Assembly: GCF_026262505.1 (NCBI RefSeq)
Contig: NC_067205.1
Coordinates: 1,364,001 to 1,428,000, forward strand
Source of the DNA: Trichomonas vaginalis G3
Taxonomy: Eukaryota; Parabasalia; Trichomonadida; Trichomonadidae
DNA length: 64,000 nt
Direction: 5' to 3'
Shown: positions 31,809 to 40,333 of the stretch, in pieces
Layout of the letters: every line of letters begins with the position of its first letter
Numbering within the stretch: the first letter of the stretch is position 1
Program-made: the position numbers and the translations under genes
The notes under the pieces: model-generated
Seen by the model: only the letters and a program-made list of their open reading frames with translations
The model's database searches: none
What the model was told of the DNA's origin: nothing

Positions 31809-32169
31809 AAAATAAAGAGTTTTGGCGACCAGGGTTTTTTCACTACTCGCTGTTCTTCTCTCGGTTTTCCGAGGGAAGCAACCATATGTCATTTTACTCA
31901 GAATTTTGTTGCTGAATTCAATAAAAATAATGTTTAGGGTAGATGGGTATATCTAACCTCTTTTCTAACCTCTTTTCTACCCCAGTTATTTTATAAGCGT
32001 TTTACATGGTAAACGTTATTTTTAAAATTTTGTGAAAACTCAACGGTTTGACACATGCCCTAAAAATTATTTTACTCATGAATTTTCATACGGAATTCAG
32101 CAAAAATATATTTTAGGGTAGAAGGTTAGATATACCCTCTTTTCTACCCTCTTTTCTACCCCAGTTATT
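31809..32169. other. Convergent intergenic region with two TAGGGTAGA repeats
   Basis: A 360-bp stretch between convergent genes, holding two direct copies (about 31898-32018 and 32073-32195) of a ~120-bp repeat. The unit runs from GAATTCA-CAAAAATA through TAGGGTAGA and (CTCTTTTCTA)n to CCCCAGTTATTTTATAA and ACATGGTAAAC. Two more copies lie inverted at 33150-33365. Confidence 0.7.
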
Positions 32170-33084
32170 TTATAACCGTTTCACATGGTAAACATTGTGA
32201 ATTCGTGAAATTCTAAACAATTTCGTAGCTTCTATTTCTTCTGTCAGTATGTCAAAAGTTTTAACGATACCGAAAGTCTCTTTATATTTCTTCTTGACGT
32301 CAGATAGAAGGAAATCGTCAGCTGTTGGATAGTTTTTGTTCAGAAATTCTAACATGTCCATTTTATTTTCTGCTGGTTTCTCTGCCTCCCTCTTTAAGTC
32401 AGCATAGTCGTTTCTCATACGTTCTATCTCTTTGACGGAGTAGTTATATTTCCTAATTGCTGCTTTACATTTTGAACATTGTGGGTTCATTTTAGCATTG
32501 TACATTGAAATTTGACCTGCTAAAACAACTAAGGCGTCAATGGTTTTCTTTAACTCAAAAGTTGCTGGTTTTATCTGTTCGTTCCATACTTTACCTCTTT
32601 TATCTTTATCTCTTATCTGCCATACACATTTTGCAACTAACGAAACAAAGTTGTCGTAGGTCTTAAACTCTTCAGATTTATATATGTCAGAGATGTTCTT
32701 ATATACCATGTCGCAATCTTTGTCCATGACTTTGTGGTTGCAATGAAATCCAAGAAACTCATAGTTAACCTTACGTATGAACTTCTTTATTTCTACTGAG
32801 TCAGTTGCTTTGACTTCTATTTCATCGAATTCTGGAATAGTAAGCTTTTGTTGTTGGATTTCAGGCAATTTGGGTAAATGGTCAATAATATCCTGCATTT
32901 CATAAAGATACTGTTCATTTGTTTCATCTTTCGCACTACAGTCTAAATTACTTGTTAAAAGTTCTTGCTTTATCTTCTGGATTTCTGTCTCAAAAGTATA
33001 TGAAGAAGGAATGAAGCTTTTCATCTCTACTAACATTGAAGTTGGGTTCATGACTAACGAGTTTGGTGCTGTTGTTGCTAACAT
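32170..33084 (-). CDS. Unknown 304-residue protein in inverted-repeat-flanked cassette
   Basis: Start taken at the ATG at 33084 (MLATTAPNSLVMNPTSMLVE), because an AT-rich leader immediately precedes it as in other genes here; the frame is open somewhat upstream. Mostly helical and charged. There is a possible zinc-binding cluster, PQCSKCKAAIRKYNYS, near residue 200, plus single Cys residues at FHCNHK and DKDCDM. It is flanked by two repeat copies on each side in mirrored orientation, so it may be a self-contained cassette. Family not recognised. Confidence 0.6.
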   Translation of the reverse strand: MLATTAPNSLVMNPTSMLVEMKSFIPSSYTFETEIQKIKQELLTSNLDCSAKDETNEQYLYEMQDIIDHLPKLPEIQQQKLTIPEFDEIEVKATDSVEIKKFIRKVNYEFLGFHCNHKVMDKDCDMVYKNISDIYKSEEFKTYDNFVSLVAKCVWQIRDKDKRGKVWNEQIKPATFELKKTIDALVVLAGQISMYNAKMNPQCSKCKAAIRKYNYSVKEIERMRNDYADLKREAEKPAENKMDMLEFLNKNYPTADDFLLSDVKKKYKETFGIVKTFDILTEEIEATKLFRISRIHNVYHVKRL

Positions 33085-33386
33085 GTTCTTACAATAAAAA
33101 TAAAAAAATATTTTTTTAAAAAAACCAACTTTATTTTTTATTTCGGGAAAACTCATGACAAATTCAAGAGGGTAGAAAAGAGGTTAGAAAACAGGTTAGA
33201 TATACCCATCTACCCTAAAATATATTTTTGCCGAATTCTGTATAAAACTCATGACAAATTCATGAGGGTAGAAAACGGGGTAGAAAAGAGGTTAGATATA
33301 CCCATCTACCCTAAATTATATTTTTGCCGAATTCAGCAACAAAATTCAAATTGTAAACGGTTTAATAGAAAAAGTGTTATTTTTTC
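33085..33386. promoter_or_regulatory. Divergent promoter region with two inverted TAGGGTAGA repeats
   Basis: A 302-bp divergent gap. It carries two tandem copies (about 33150-33240 and 33241-33365) of the repeat found left of the cassette, in opposite orientation, each with the palindromic core GGGTAGA...TCTACCC. It also has a GTAAACGGTTTA near 33352. It presumably holds both promoters. Confidence 0.6.
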
Positions 33387-33581
33387 ATGTCCGAAGACTC
33401 GAAGGTGCAACACTTCCAAAATACCGACGAACTCAGAAGAGCAGCATGGCAGTATGTTCTTGACAACTTCTTTGAGTTCTCCAGGAACACCTTGGAAAAT
33501 GCTGAAGAACTCCGACACAGAGAATTTGGAGAAATTGCACTCCAATACTACCTTGACAAACAAAGGGTAAACAAAGGGTAA
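33387..33581 (+). CDS. Unknown 64-residue protein
   Basis: Starts MSEDSKVQHFQNTDELRRAA after TTATTTTTTC. Helical and charged, with many aromatic residues (WQYVLDNFFEFSRNT). Its 3' end holds a short triplicated ACAAAGGGTAA repeat, which includes the stop codon. Together with 33633-33833 it forms a pair of small plus-strand genes. Function unknown. Confidence 0.5.
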   Translation: MSEDSKVQHFQNTDELRRAAWQYVLDNFFEFSRNTLENAEELRHREFGEIALQYYLDKQRVNKG

Positions 33582-33632
33582 ACAAAGGGTAAAATAAGAC
33601 TAAAAACTTAACGTTTAAAAAGTGACATTTTT

Positions 33633-33833
33633 ATGAGCTCCGAGTCACCGAGAAAACTTGGTCAGATGTTAGCAGCTTACTTCCCTGAGGAGGATGGAAG
33701 CGTTACATACGTAAGGTTCAAAAACAACGAACCTGGAATTGCGTACCAAATTCGCAATTACATGACCATGGAAGAGTACGAAAGGTTCCTACAAGAGAAA
33801 CCAGCTCTAAACAACTCAGAAAAGAAAGAGTAA
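33633..33833 (+). CDS. Unknown 66-residue protein
   Basis: Starts MSSESPRKLGQMLAAYFPEE after GTGACATTTTT. Its middle (GSVTYVRFKNNEPGIAYQIR) reads as a small beta hairpin domain, followed by a helical acidic end. Convergent with the next gene, with 28 bp between stops. Not recognised. Confidence 0.5.
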   Translation: MSSESPRKLGQMLAAYFPEEDGSVTYVRFKNNEPGIAYQIRNYMTMEEYERFLQEKPALNNSEKKE

Positions 33834-33861
33834 AAAGTTTAACTCGTAATTGTTTATTTTT

Positions 33862-34443
33862 TTACTTGTATGGGCAAGCTGCAAGAATGAAGTCGACTAT
33901 CTCAGTCTTTGTCTTGACCAGTTGGACTGCTCTTGCGAGTACGTCTGTTTTACGGTCTCCAGCTGGTGTCTGACCTTCGTAATTGCGCATGTTCTTGAGA
34001 GCTCCAACTGTAAATGGTTGTAGGATGAAGAGTCTCTCAGACTGCTTGAGGTAGTCTTCACGGTCACGAACCGAATCTGTGGTACGAGTCGAATCGGTCG
34101 ATTTGAGGGAAGAGAGTGAGAGCCTGTCGTCTTCCATAGGGGCTGTGGCATAATCTTTGCGTAAACGGTTCAGAGCTTCTTCGAAGTCTTGGTCTCTCTT
34201 GGATTGAGATTGGAATTGCTGGGGTGGAGCTTGCTGGAACATCCAAGGGTTGGGGAAGTAAGGCATAGGCTGAGGAGGAGGGTAGTTCGGGAAGCCTTGT
34301 AGTGGGTAGTAACATTGAGGTGGAAATTGGTAGTAAATCGGAGGTACTTGCTGGAACTGAGGTTGCTGAGGAGACTGTTGTGGTTCTGCAGCTTTCGGTT
34401 CTTCTGGTTGGGATATGGGCTCGGTTGGTGGGACGTCGGACAT
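33862..34443 (-). CDS. Pro/Gln-rich protein, 193 aa
   Basis: Start taken at ATG 34443 (MSDVPPTEPISQPEEPKAAE). The longer open frame runs back through the 22-bp palindromic repeats, which are better seen as promoter. Residues 15-105 are Pro/Gln/Tyr/Phe-rich and disordered (PPIYYQFPPQCYYPLQGFPN). Residues 110-193 are charged and helical, with a Ser/Thr/Asp/Arg run (LKSTDSTRTTDSVRDREDYL). The Pro/Gln/aromatic part resembles phase-separating or scaffold sequences. Function unknown. Divergent from 34694-35083. Confidence 0.55.
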   Translation of the reverse strand: MSDVPPTEPISQPEEPKAAEPQQSPQQPQFQQVPPIYYQFPPQCYYPLQGFPNYPPPQPMPYFPNPWMFQQAPPQQFQSQSKRDQDFEEALNRLRKDYATAPMEDDRLSLSSLKSTDSTRTTDSVRDREDYLKQSERLFILQPFTVGALKNMRNYEGQTPAGDRKTDVLARAVQLVKTKTEIVDFILAACPYK

Positions 34444-34693
34444 CTGTTTGTGGCTTAACCGTCGGAAGGAAAAACCTTTCCTGTCGGAAGGAAAAACCTT
34501 TCCTGTCGGAAGGAAAAACCTTTCCTGTCGGAAGGAAAAACTTTTTCTGAAGTTCGACCAAAAGTTCTCAATTTTCGAAAATTTGAATGGTTTACGGACG
34601 GACAACTGGAAGAGTTCTTCCTGTCGTCGGGAAAATTTTTTCCAGTTGTCGGGAAAATTTTTTCCAGTTGTCGGGAAAATATTTTCCTGTCGG
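34444..34693. promoter_or_regulatory. Divergent promoter with two arrays of 22-bp iterated palindromes
   Basis: Array 1: units start at 34461, 34483, 34505 and 34527, core GTCGGAAGGAAAAACCTTTC. Array 2: units start at 34626, 34648 and 34670, core GTCGGGAAAATTTTTTCC. Both have a 22-bp period (about two helical turns), begin GTCGG, and contain an inverted GGAAA...TTTCC. Array 1 lies next to the minus-strand gene and array 2 next to the plus-strand gene. Confidence 0.75.
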
Positions 34694-35083
34694 ATGGAAG
34701 GACTCGGAATGCCAGAAGGATTTGACGAGGCAATTTACCTTATAGAGATAAATGAAGTTGTTAAGCAGTACTTGCGCAGGGTAATGAAGCCCAAGGTCAA
34801 GTTCACCAGTATTTCTGGAAGGTCTACACTTCAGCTCGAGACTTCGACTGGAATTCCAATTCAAATACCAGACGGGACAGCCTACGACGACATAAAGGAC
34901 GCCAAAAGAGAAGCTCTTGTTAAGTTCCTAAACAAACGTCCTTGGATAAAAATACCAAACAAGGAGAACCCCCTACCCCATATGAAATTGGCAATTCAGT
35001 CTCTCCTTCACTTCTCGGGTCAGCCGTTCTACATAACCTGTGAAGGCGACATCCAACCAGTTCAGTCAACCTTAACGTTTTGA
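34694..35083 (+). CDS. Unknown 129-residue protein
   Basis: Start at ATG 34694 (MEGLGMPEGFDEAIYLIEIN), right after the last 22-bp palindrome. Well-mixed, folded-looking sequence with alternating strands and helices (KVKFTSISGRSTLQLETSTG, DDIKDAKREALVKFLNKRPW, HFSGQPFYITCEGDI). The spacing of DDIKDAKREALVKFL and neighbouring basic residues hints at a small nucleic-acid-binding fold, but I cannot name one. Head of a plus-strand run of three genes. Confidence 0.5.
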   Translation: MEGLGMPEGFDEAIYLIEINEVVKQYLRRVMKPKVKFTSISGRSTLQLETSTGIPIQIPDGTAYDDIKDAKREALVKFLNKRPWIKIPNKENPLPHMKLAIQSLLHFSGQPFYITCEGDIQPVQSTLTF

Positions 35084-35110
35084 GTAAAAACATTTTTTTT
35101 CATTTTTTGA

Positions 35111-35665
35111 ATGAAGCAAGTTAAATTCGTCCCACACCAATCTCAATGGACCGATGAAGAGTTTCAAGCCATGGTTGAAGGCGTTGAGAACGACATAGAC
35201 GGCGAACTTGAAGGAGCTCAAACCACAATTGCAACCAAAATTGCACAAGTCAAGGAACAGATAGCTCCACTTAAAGCTACCAAAGCTACTCTTGACCTCA
35301 TGGATACTTACCGTTTAGAAGTAAAGAGTGGAATAAGACAATTAAAATTAAAACTTCTAAACTACGAAGCTATACTCCAAAAGTTAGCAGAAATGAGAAG
35401 ACTTTACCAGAGCTACTTACATGTAAGGGACTTACCTTCAAGCAGTCCGACCAAAGATGAATTTTCTGACATTGTCCCAATTTTGTCCGAAAGTCAGCTC
35501 AGATGTTTTGAACTGCTCCCAACATATCCAGAATATGAACGTTTGCCTGAACTCTTCCGCAATCTCAAAAAACGTTTTTTTGGTTCTCATGTTCGAAACT
35601 TTTATCGGAAGAGACAACAAACGTTCAGAAGAAGAACAAGATATTATTTTAAACTTGTTGTATGA
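35111..35665 (+). CDS. Unknown 184-residue coiled-coil protein
   Basis: Starts MKQVKFVPHQSQWTDEEFQA. Residues 25-105 are a long amphipathic helix with Lys/Glu/Ala heptads (TTIATKIAQVKEQIAPLKAT). The C-terminus is very basic (NFYRKRQQTFRRRTRYYFKL). The coiled coil plus basic tail could bridge DNA and a protein partner; this is inference. The Arg-rich end might instead reflect a changed C-terminus. It lies between two genes of the same direction. Confidence 0.5.
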   Translation: MKQVKFVPHQSQWTDEEFQAMVEGVENDIDGELEGAQTTIATKIAQVKEQIAPLKATKATLDLMDTYRLEVKSGIRQLKLKLLNYEAILQKLAEMRRLYQSYLHVRDLPSSSPTKDEFSDIVPILSESQLRCFELLPTYPEYERLPELFRNLKKRFFGSHVRNFYRKRQQTFRRRTRYYFKLVV

Positions 35666-35728
35666 CTTAACCGTCATAACAAGCTTTTTGAAGTAAAACC
35701 GTCATTCTCAAACCACTTCATTTTTTCG

Positions 35729-36427
35729 ATGTCCGAACAAGCACCGAAGCCGAACACAATGGCAGATGTCCTTTCAATGTTGCCAGACAAGCGCCCAGTT
35801 CAAATTCAAATTTTGAATTTGAAAGCTCATCTGACAAACACCGTTAAGACTCTCCAAAGTAGTCTTATGGAAGAGATGACCAAGCTCAAAGCCGATGTCC
35901 TCATGAACCAAGCTTCCAATGAGAAATGCCTGAATGATTTGACGGAAACCTTGCGCATTTACGCGAGAGAGAACCGAGACCTTGCCAGACTCATCTACCG
36001 TTTCTTCGAAGAGATAGACGCCATCTGGAAGGTACTCGGAAAGGACAGAACCTCCAACACCGTAATTCGTGAACACAGAATTGCCGAAGGTATTATCAAA
36101 GAAGAGGAAGAAGAGGAAGAAGAGGAAGAAGAGGAAGAAGAGAAACACGAAGAAGAGGAAGTTTGGGCAACCCTTGTTGCCGATGACGCTTATGAAATTT
36201 CCCAACCCTACCCATACAAAATCCGCAACAAGGAGACAGGCAAGGTTCTTACCCCAGTCCTCAACAACTTGGGACACTTGAACCTTAACCTTCGGAATCG
36301 CGGTTCAATTTCCATGGGCAAGCTTGTCGCAATTCAATGGGTTCCAAATCCAGACAAGAAGACGAGGGTCAGACACATTGACGGTGACAAGCTCAACAAC
36401 CGTAAGGAGAACCTCGAGTGGTTCTAA
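35729..36427 (+). CDS. HNH_3-type DNA-binding/nuclease protein with Glu-rich linker
   Basis: 232 residues, ATG after ATTTTTTCG. The N-terminal part is helical. A pure Glu run (about residues 126-145, encoded by GAAGAGGAA repeats) is followed by a C-terminal module. That module ends GKLVAIQWVPNP, then VRHIDGDKLNNRKENLEW. The H-I-D-G-D-x-x-N-N-x-x-x-N-L-x-W signature is that of HNH_3/NUMOD4-type homing and phage nucleases. The first HNH histidine and Asn positions are visible; activity is not proven. Plausible roles: nicking in element mobility or recombination, or site-specific binding. Confidence 0.65.
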   Translation: MSEQAPKPNTMADVLSMLPDKRPVQIQILNLKAHLTNTVKTLQSSLMEEMTKLKADVLMNQASNEKCLNDLTETLRIYARENRDLARLIYRFFEEIDAIWKVLGKDRTSNTVIREHRIAEGIIKEEEEEEEEEEEEEEKHEEEEVWATLVADDAYEISQPYPYKIRNKETGKVLTPVLNNLGHLNLNLRNRGSISMGKLVAIQWVPNPDKKTRVRHIDGDKLNNRKENLEWF

Positions 36428-36476
36428 GAGTAAAAAAATTTTATTTTAGGGGGAAACCCCAAGTAAATTTAGGTGT

Positions 36477-36761
36477 TTATTTGGATAAGTATGTGAAATT
36501 AAGGTCAATTTGCAAAATTAGTTCCCGACCTTTGAATTGGACTCTTTCGTTCTCCCAGTTGCGTAGGAGGTCGTCCCAGAGGAGTTGGTAGATTTGCCAA
36601 TCCAAGGACGATTTGTCCTCCCAGGCATTGAGGATGTACTGCTCGTAGAGTCTCATGACCTCTGCCTTGCACCAGACACCCTCTGCCTTGCACCAGACAC
36701 CCTCTTCCTTGGAACGTAAGGCTTCTTCGAAGTGCTCGAATGCGATTGGCTGCTTGACCAT
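36477..36761 (-). CDS. Unknown 94-residue protein with EGVWCKA duplication
   Basis: Start at ATG 36761 (MVKQPIAFEHFEEALRSKEE). It contains a perfect 7-residue duplication EGVWCKAEGVWCKA from an in-frame 21-bp direct repeat (about 36660-36700). The rest is helical with many Trp and Leu (NAWEDKSSLDWQIYQLLWDD). The overall pattern looks like a small helical protein-binding module. Function unknown. Confidence 0.5.
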   Translation of the reverse strand: MVKQPIAFEHFEEALRSKEEGVWCKAEGVWCKAEVMRLYEQYILNAWEDKSSLDWQIYQLLWDDLLRNWENERVQFKGRELILQIDLNFTYLSK

Positions 36762-36791
36762 CCGAAATGACACTTTTTGTACGTTTGGTCA

Positions 36792-36950
36792 ATGTTCGTG
36801 TCTCGTGCCATAGTCGACGAAAATACAAACAAACAGGTTATATATGAGTTTGAGACCAAGAATGGTGTAACTCGACCTGTCCGATTCAAAGACTCCGAGG
36901 GCGACCATGAAATTAAACGGAAATTAGCTAGGAAGGAATATAAAAATTTT
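36792..36950 (+). pseudogene. Small coding-like stretch before PolB (low confidence)
   Basis: Starts MFVSRAIVDENTNKQVIYEF, a plausible short protein with KNGVTRPVRFKDSEG. The open frame runs on antisense through the polymerase gene, where it is only a shadow, so the true end is uncertain. Broken or chance; included because the first 50 residues do not overlap another gene. Confidence 0.3.
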
Positions 36951-39103
36951 TTATTTCATGCAATGTTTTATTTCTGTGCCATCTTCTTTAACACCCCAGT
37001 ACTTACGCTTGGAGAGGACATGAACTTCGGTGAAAATTTTGTCCAATTTGAATTGACCCATCTTTTCACCGACCATTCCCATTTCAATGAGTTTGTTGTA
37101 TCCTTCTTCGTTCGTCATGAGTGCGTCAATGTTCTCATAGTAAACCTTCACTTTGGATTTGACTTCGGAGAAGAATTTGTTGTAGTTGTCAAGGACTGCC
37201 TTTGCGAACTGAGGATAGGACCAATGTTCGACAATAGGTTTTACTGTGGTTACTAAGCCACCTTGACCTTGAGTAAATTCGTATTTCAAAACAAAAGGGA
37301 GAAACCTTTCAACAAAGTTGTCGACCTTCTCATAGTGTTTACTCTTCATCTCTTGAGGTTTCTTAATGGAATATCCCCATGTCGAATTCATAAGCAATTT
37401 GAGTGTCATTGCAAGTTTGGGGTTTGAAGCTTTCCTAATATCATACAGTTGTTGTATGACTTTTCCAACTGTATAGTTCCTTCCTGGGAACTCACCATCT
37501 TCGTTTGGAATTCCAGTCGGATATATTGGACGAACCTCATGTATGCAGCGTTAAGGTCGACATAGTATATCTTTTCATCTGAGTCGAACTTGTCGCAACC
37601 AATGGGTCCAGTTCGTGGAAATTCAAGTGAGTCTCTTATCTTCTGAGAAACTTCGCCTGCTATCTCATAAACATCGTCGAAGCAACCTGTTTCATATAAA
37701 ACCTTCTGACCTAACTCGATGCTCTCCAATACAATTTGACGTCAATTGGATGTCTCAATGGAAGTTTGTTATATAGCATCTTGAAGTTCTTGCAACCTCA
37801 TTGGAAGTTCTTCTGGTTCAGGTTGGTATCCGAACAATCCAACTCCTTTTGGAACAGTGTACTTCTTTTGTGCTATAACTTTGTCTGGAACAACTTTTGG
37901 TCTTGCTAACAATGAAAAGTTTGTTTCGTCTTTTGGTACAAAAGTTTCTGTCAGCTTGTCATCTGGAATTGGTTCCAACAAACCTTTCTCGAAAAGAATG
38001 TTTACAGCTCTGACAATGTTGCACTTGCCTTTTCCGAACAATGGGTTTGTAAGACTTTCGTTCAACATGAAGTGGTTGTGGACAATTGCAATCTTCAACC
38101 ATGGTAAGTCTTTGTCAACAACATAGTCGTCATGTGAAGAACCTTTAGCTGTAGGTATGTTGACTCGGATATTGACATTTGCCAACGGTGCAATCTTTGA
38201 CAATTGACCTCTGAGAATGTACCTTGTCTTCACACATGACTCAAGATACTTCATCTTCTCATCTGTAACAAGACCAGAGTTCCTGAGACATGTAAGAATA
38301 CAAGGTTCATTGACAATTTTTTCAATTGAATTGTAAATTCCATACCTTGTCAAGTCAATGTCAGACTTATTTATGAAGGGGAAGTATCCAGCATGTTGTC
38401 TGACTGCTTGAGGGTTAGGTTGGTACCATTCGAACTTGACACTTGCAATTCCTTCAATCGCATTCAAAATGTCTGAGTCGGAGTCAACCATTTGTTCTCT
38501 CTTTGTAGTCTTGAAAGCGTCAAGAAGTTTTGCAGCTGTTTGTTCATTGCCATTTGCATAGTAAATGTGACCATCCAAATCTGTTATGGTCAATCTGAGA
38601 TTGTATCCTTTCTTATTTCCATCTTGTATGGCAGCAAGTACTCCCATGAAGCCTTCTTTGTTCTTTCCTTCGTCAAAGTTTACTGTAAAGGTTCGACCAG
38701 ATGTAATTTGACTTCTAACTTCACGATACTTTTCATATGCATATCTTGTTCTTTCCATGGGAGCATGTGTGTCTTCACCTTTTCCTTTTTTCCTTCTCAA
38801 AGGATGCAATTGTTCGTCATGTTTCCAGTAGAATCTGGCAAAGCCGTCGTGTCCTTCAACTTGAGGTTCACTAACATCGAAAGGCATGTCCATAAGACGT
38901 TCTTCTTCTAACCTCTCTAGTCTGTTTGGATAATTGGCACGTGCTGTTTCCAAATCCATTTCGTAGGTCAGACCAGCCAGTTTGTCATAGACTTTTATGG
39001 GTCTTCCCTTCCTATATTTAAACTTCTTCGAAACTCTCCAACCATATCTTTGCAACTCTGCTTTTATTCTAGCAGATTTTCTATCCATTCTATATGGGGG
39101 CAT
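36951..39103 (-). pseudogene. Protein-primed family B DNA polymerase (Polinton PolB)
   Basis: Minus-strand gene of about 2.15 kb starting MPPYRMDRKSARIKAELQRY. The N-terminal 444 residues include AGYFPFINKSDIDLTRYGIY and CILTCLRNSGL, the N-terminal block found in Polinton polymerases. The catalytic half shows motif A (YYVDLNAAYMRFVQ), motif B (TLKLLMNSTWGYSIKK) and a motif C region (VKVYYENIDALMTNEEGYN), followed by a SKRKYWGV basic strand. Known role: replication of the linear element using a terminal protein primer. It is shorter than typical family members and is broken. Confidence 0.85.
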
Positions 39104-39136
39104 TTTTATAAAAATAAAAAAATATGTTTTTTTTCT

Positions 39137-39721
39137 TTACTTTACATAACCGCCTGCTGCCATAAGTCTTTGACGCCAACCCATACCAGCTAATGAAGGT
39201 TGACTTGGTTTAGTTTGGAAACTAAACTTTGTTTTTGGTTTATCTTCAGTTTTTGGTTTTTCTTCTTCTATCGGTTTTTCGTCACTTTTCGGTTCCTCTG
39301 ACTTTACTTCACTTGCAGGAACAGTTGTGTCGTCAACATCTTCATAAATATCATATGCCATTTGTTTTTGTTTTCCTTTCAACTTTTTGTGTTTGTTGTA
39401 AAGTTTAGAATATTTCGACTCTAAGTCAATGAGATGTTCTATAATGAACTGTTGGTCAGTGAAGTAAACTTTTCCATCTGTTGTCTCGAAAGCTCCTTCA
39501 GACTTCAATATTTTATTTGTGAGAGTCTGTTTCTTTTTTGAGATACTAGCCGTTCCATTTCTATGAAAAGTGACTTTATAGTTAGGGTTTGTATTTCCAG
39601 ACCTGGCACTTTCTATTATTGAATTTTTCTCTTCATCTGTAAGTTCTTTGACAGGTTTTGACAATGGTTCTGAACTTTTTGTTTGTGGTGTCAAATCTAC
39701 CGTTTCAACTTCTTCGGTCAT
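39137..39721 (-). CDS. Unknown 194-residue protein with disordered acidic/Lys C-terminus
   Basis: Starts MTEEVETVDLTPQTKSSEPL. Residues 35-75 look like a small beta unit (NYKVTFHRNGTASISKKKQT). Residues 80-120 are helical (QQFIIEHLIDLESKYSKLYN). Residues 130-170 are Glu/Lys/Pro-rich and disordered (EEPKSDEKPIEEEKPKTEDK), and the end is basic (GMGWRQRLMAAGGYVK). The ATG follows the ACTGAGATGAA leader also seen before 39896. The C-terminal Gly-Gly might be a maturation site. Not recognised. Confidence 0.55.
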   Translation of the reverse strand: MTEEVETVDLTPQTKSSEPLSKPVKELTDEEKNSIIESARSGNTNPNYKVTFHRNGTASISKKKQTLTNKILKSEGAFETTDGKVYFTDQQFIIEHLIDLESKYSKLYNKHKKLKGKQKQMAYDIYEDVDDTTVPASEVKSEEPKSDEKPIEEEKPKTEDKPKTKFSFQTKPSQPSLAGMGWRQRLMAAGGYVK

Positions 39722-39740
39722 TTCATCTCAGTAAAAAATT

Positions 39741-39896
39741 TTAGTTTGGTTTGTTTTCAACTGGTTGTTTAGGTTTTTTAAGTCGGTCTAAAACTTCCTG
39801 AGGTATAGGAAGAACTTGACAAACACGTGGTTGTGTAACTGCTGGAAGTCGACAAATCCATCTTGAACCCATTTGTCTCAATGCTGTATTGTTCAT
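39741..39896 (-). CDS. Small 51-residue protein
   Basis: Minus-strand frame starting MNNTALRQMGSRWICRLPAV. It is preceded by the same leader (TTTTTTTACTGAGATGAA before the ATG) as the neighbouring 39137-39721 gene, which is the main reason to call it real. Basic and Pro-rich C-terminus. Function unknown. Confidence 0.45.
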   Translation of the reverse strand: MNNTALRQMGSRWICRLPAVTQPRVCQVLPIPQEVLDRLKKPKQPVENKPN

Positions 39897-39915
39897 TTCA
39901 TCTCAGTAAAAAAAT

Positions 39916-40317
39916 TTACATTCCCCACGTTTGAGGTGGTTGCGGTTGGTTGTTGTTTACCCATTGTTGTGCATGGTTATATCCTCTGTTAAAGAATCTT
40001 TCACCTTGGTCCATATAGTGCCCTGCTTGGTTATAGTAGTCATTTGCTTTGTTATAATAGTTTCCTGCTTCTCTTCCTACATTGTCCATCCATCCTTGAA
40101 CTTTTCCTCTTGTTTCAGGATTTGGAATAAGATTTGTTGCATCTCGTGCTACCTCCCAACCTTTCTGTACAGTTTGTATAATAGGTTGTGCTTTCTCTTT
40201 AAGTATACCTAATGTACTCAAAATCTTCCTTCCAATTCCAAATGCACCTCTGGCTAGTGTTCCCACTGCGGGCAAAAATCTGGATGCAACTCCTGCTAAT
40301 GCGCCAAATAAACCCAT
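39916..40317 (-). CDS. Amphipathic Gly/Ala-rich virion-type protein (133 aa)
   Basis: The N-terminus MGLFGALAGVASRFLPAVGT is a hydrophobic, Gly-rich amphipathic helix. A basic stretch (FGIGRKILSTLGILKEKAQP) and a helical middle follow, then a Tyr/Asn/Gln-rich tail (NYYNKANDYYNQAGHYMDQG, HAQQWVNNNQPQPPQTWGM). The head resembles adenovirus protein VI-like membrane-active helices, so a minor capsid or lysis role is plausible. It is divergent from the integrase gene, 16 bp away. Confidence 0.6.
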   Translation of the reverse strand: MGLFGALAGVASRFLPAVGTLARGAFGIGRKILSTLGILKEKAQPIIQTVQKGWEVARDATNLIPNPETRGKVQGWMDNVGREAGNYYNKANDYYNQAGHYMDQGERFFNRGYNHAQQWVNNNQPQPPQTWGM

Positions 40318-40333
40318 TTCTTATGGGTTAAAA

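Noticed and set aside
34461-34690. CRISPR-like repeat array
   Set aside because: The 22-bp units are directly adjacent with no spacers, and the genome is eukaryotic; they are palindromic promoter iterons.
35774-36277. Minus-strand 167-residue open frame with Phe/Leu runs
   Set aside because: It is the antisense shadow of the Glu run of the HNH-type gene on the plus strand.
36960-37256. Continuation of a plus-strand frame across the polymerase
   Set aside because: It is antisense to the PolB coding sequence, whose motifs are on the minus strand.
37857-38911. Plus-strand frames of 89 and 139 residues
   Set aside because: Antisense shadows of the N-terminal part of PolB; hydrophobic and Ser/Phe-rich composition with no motif.
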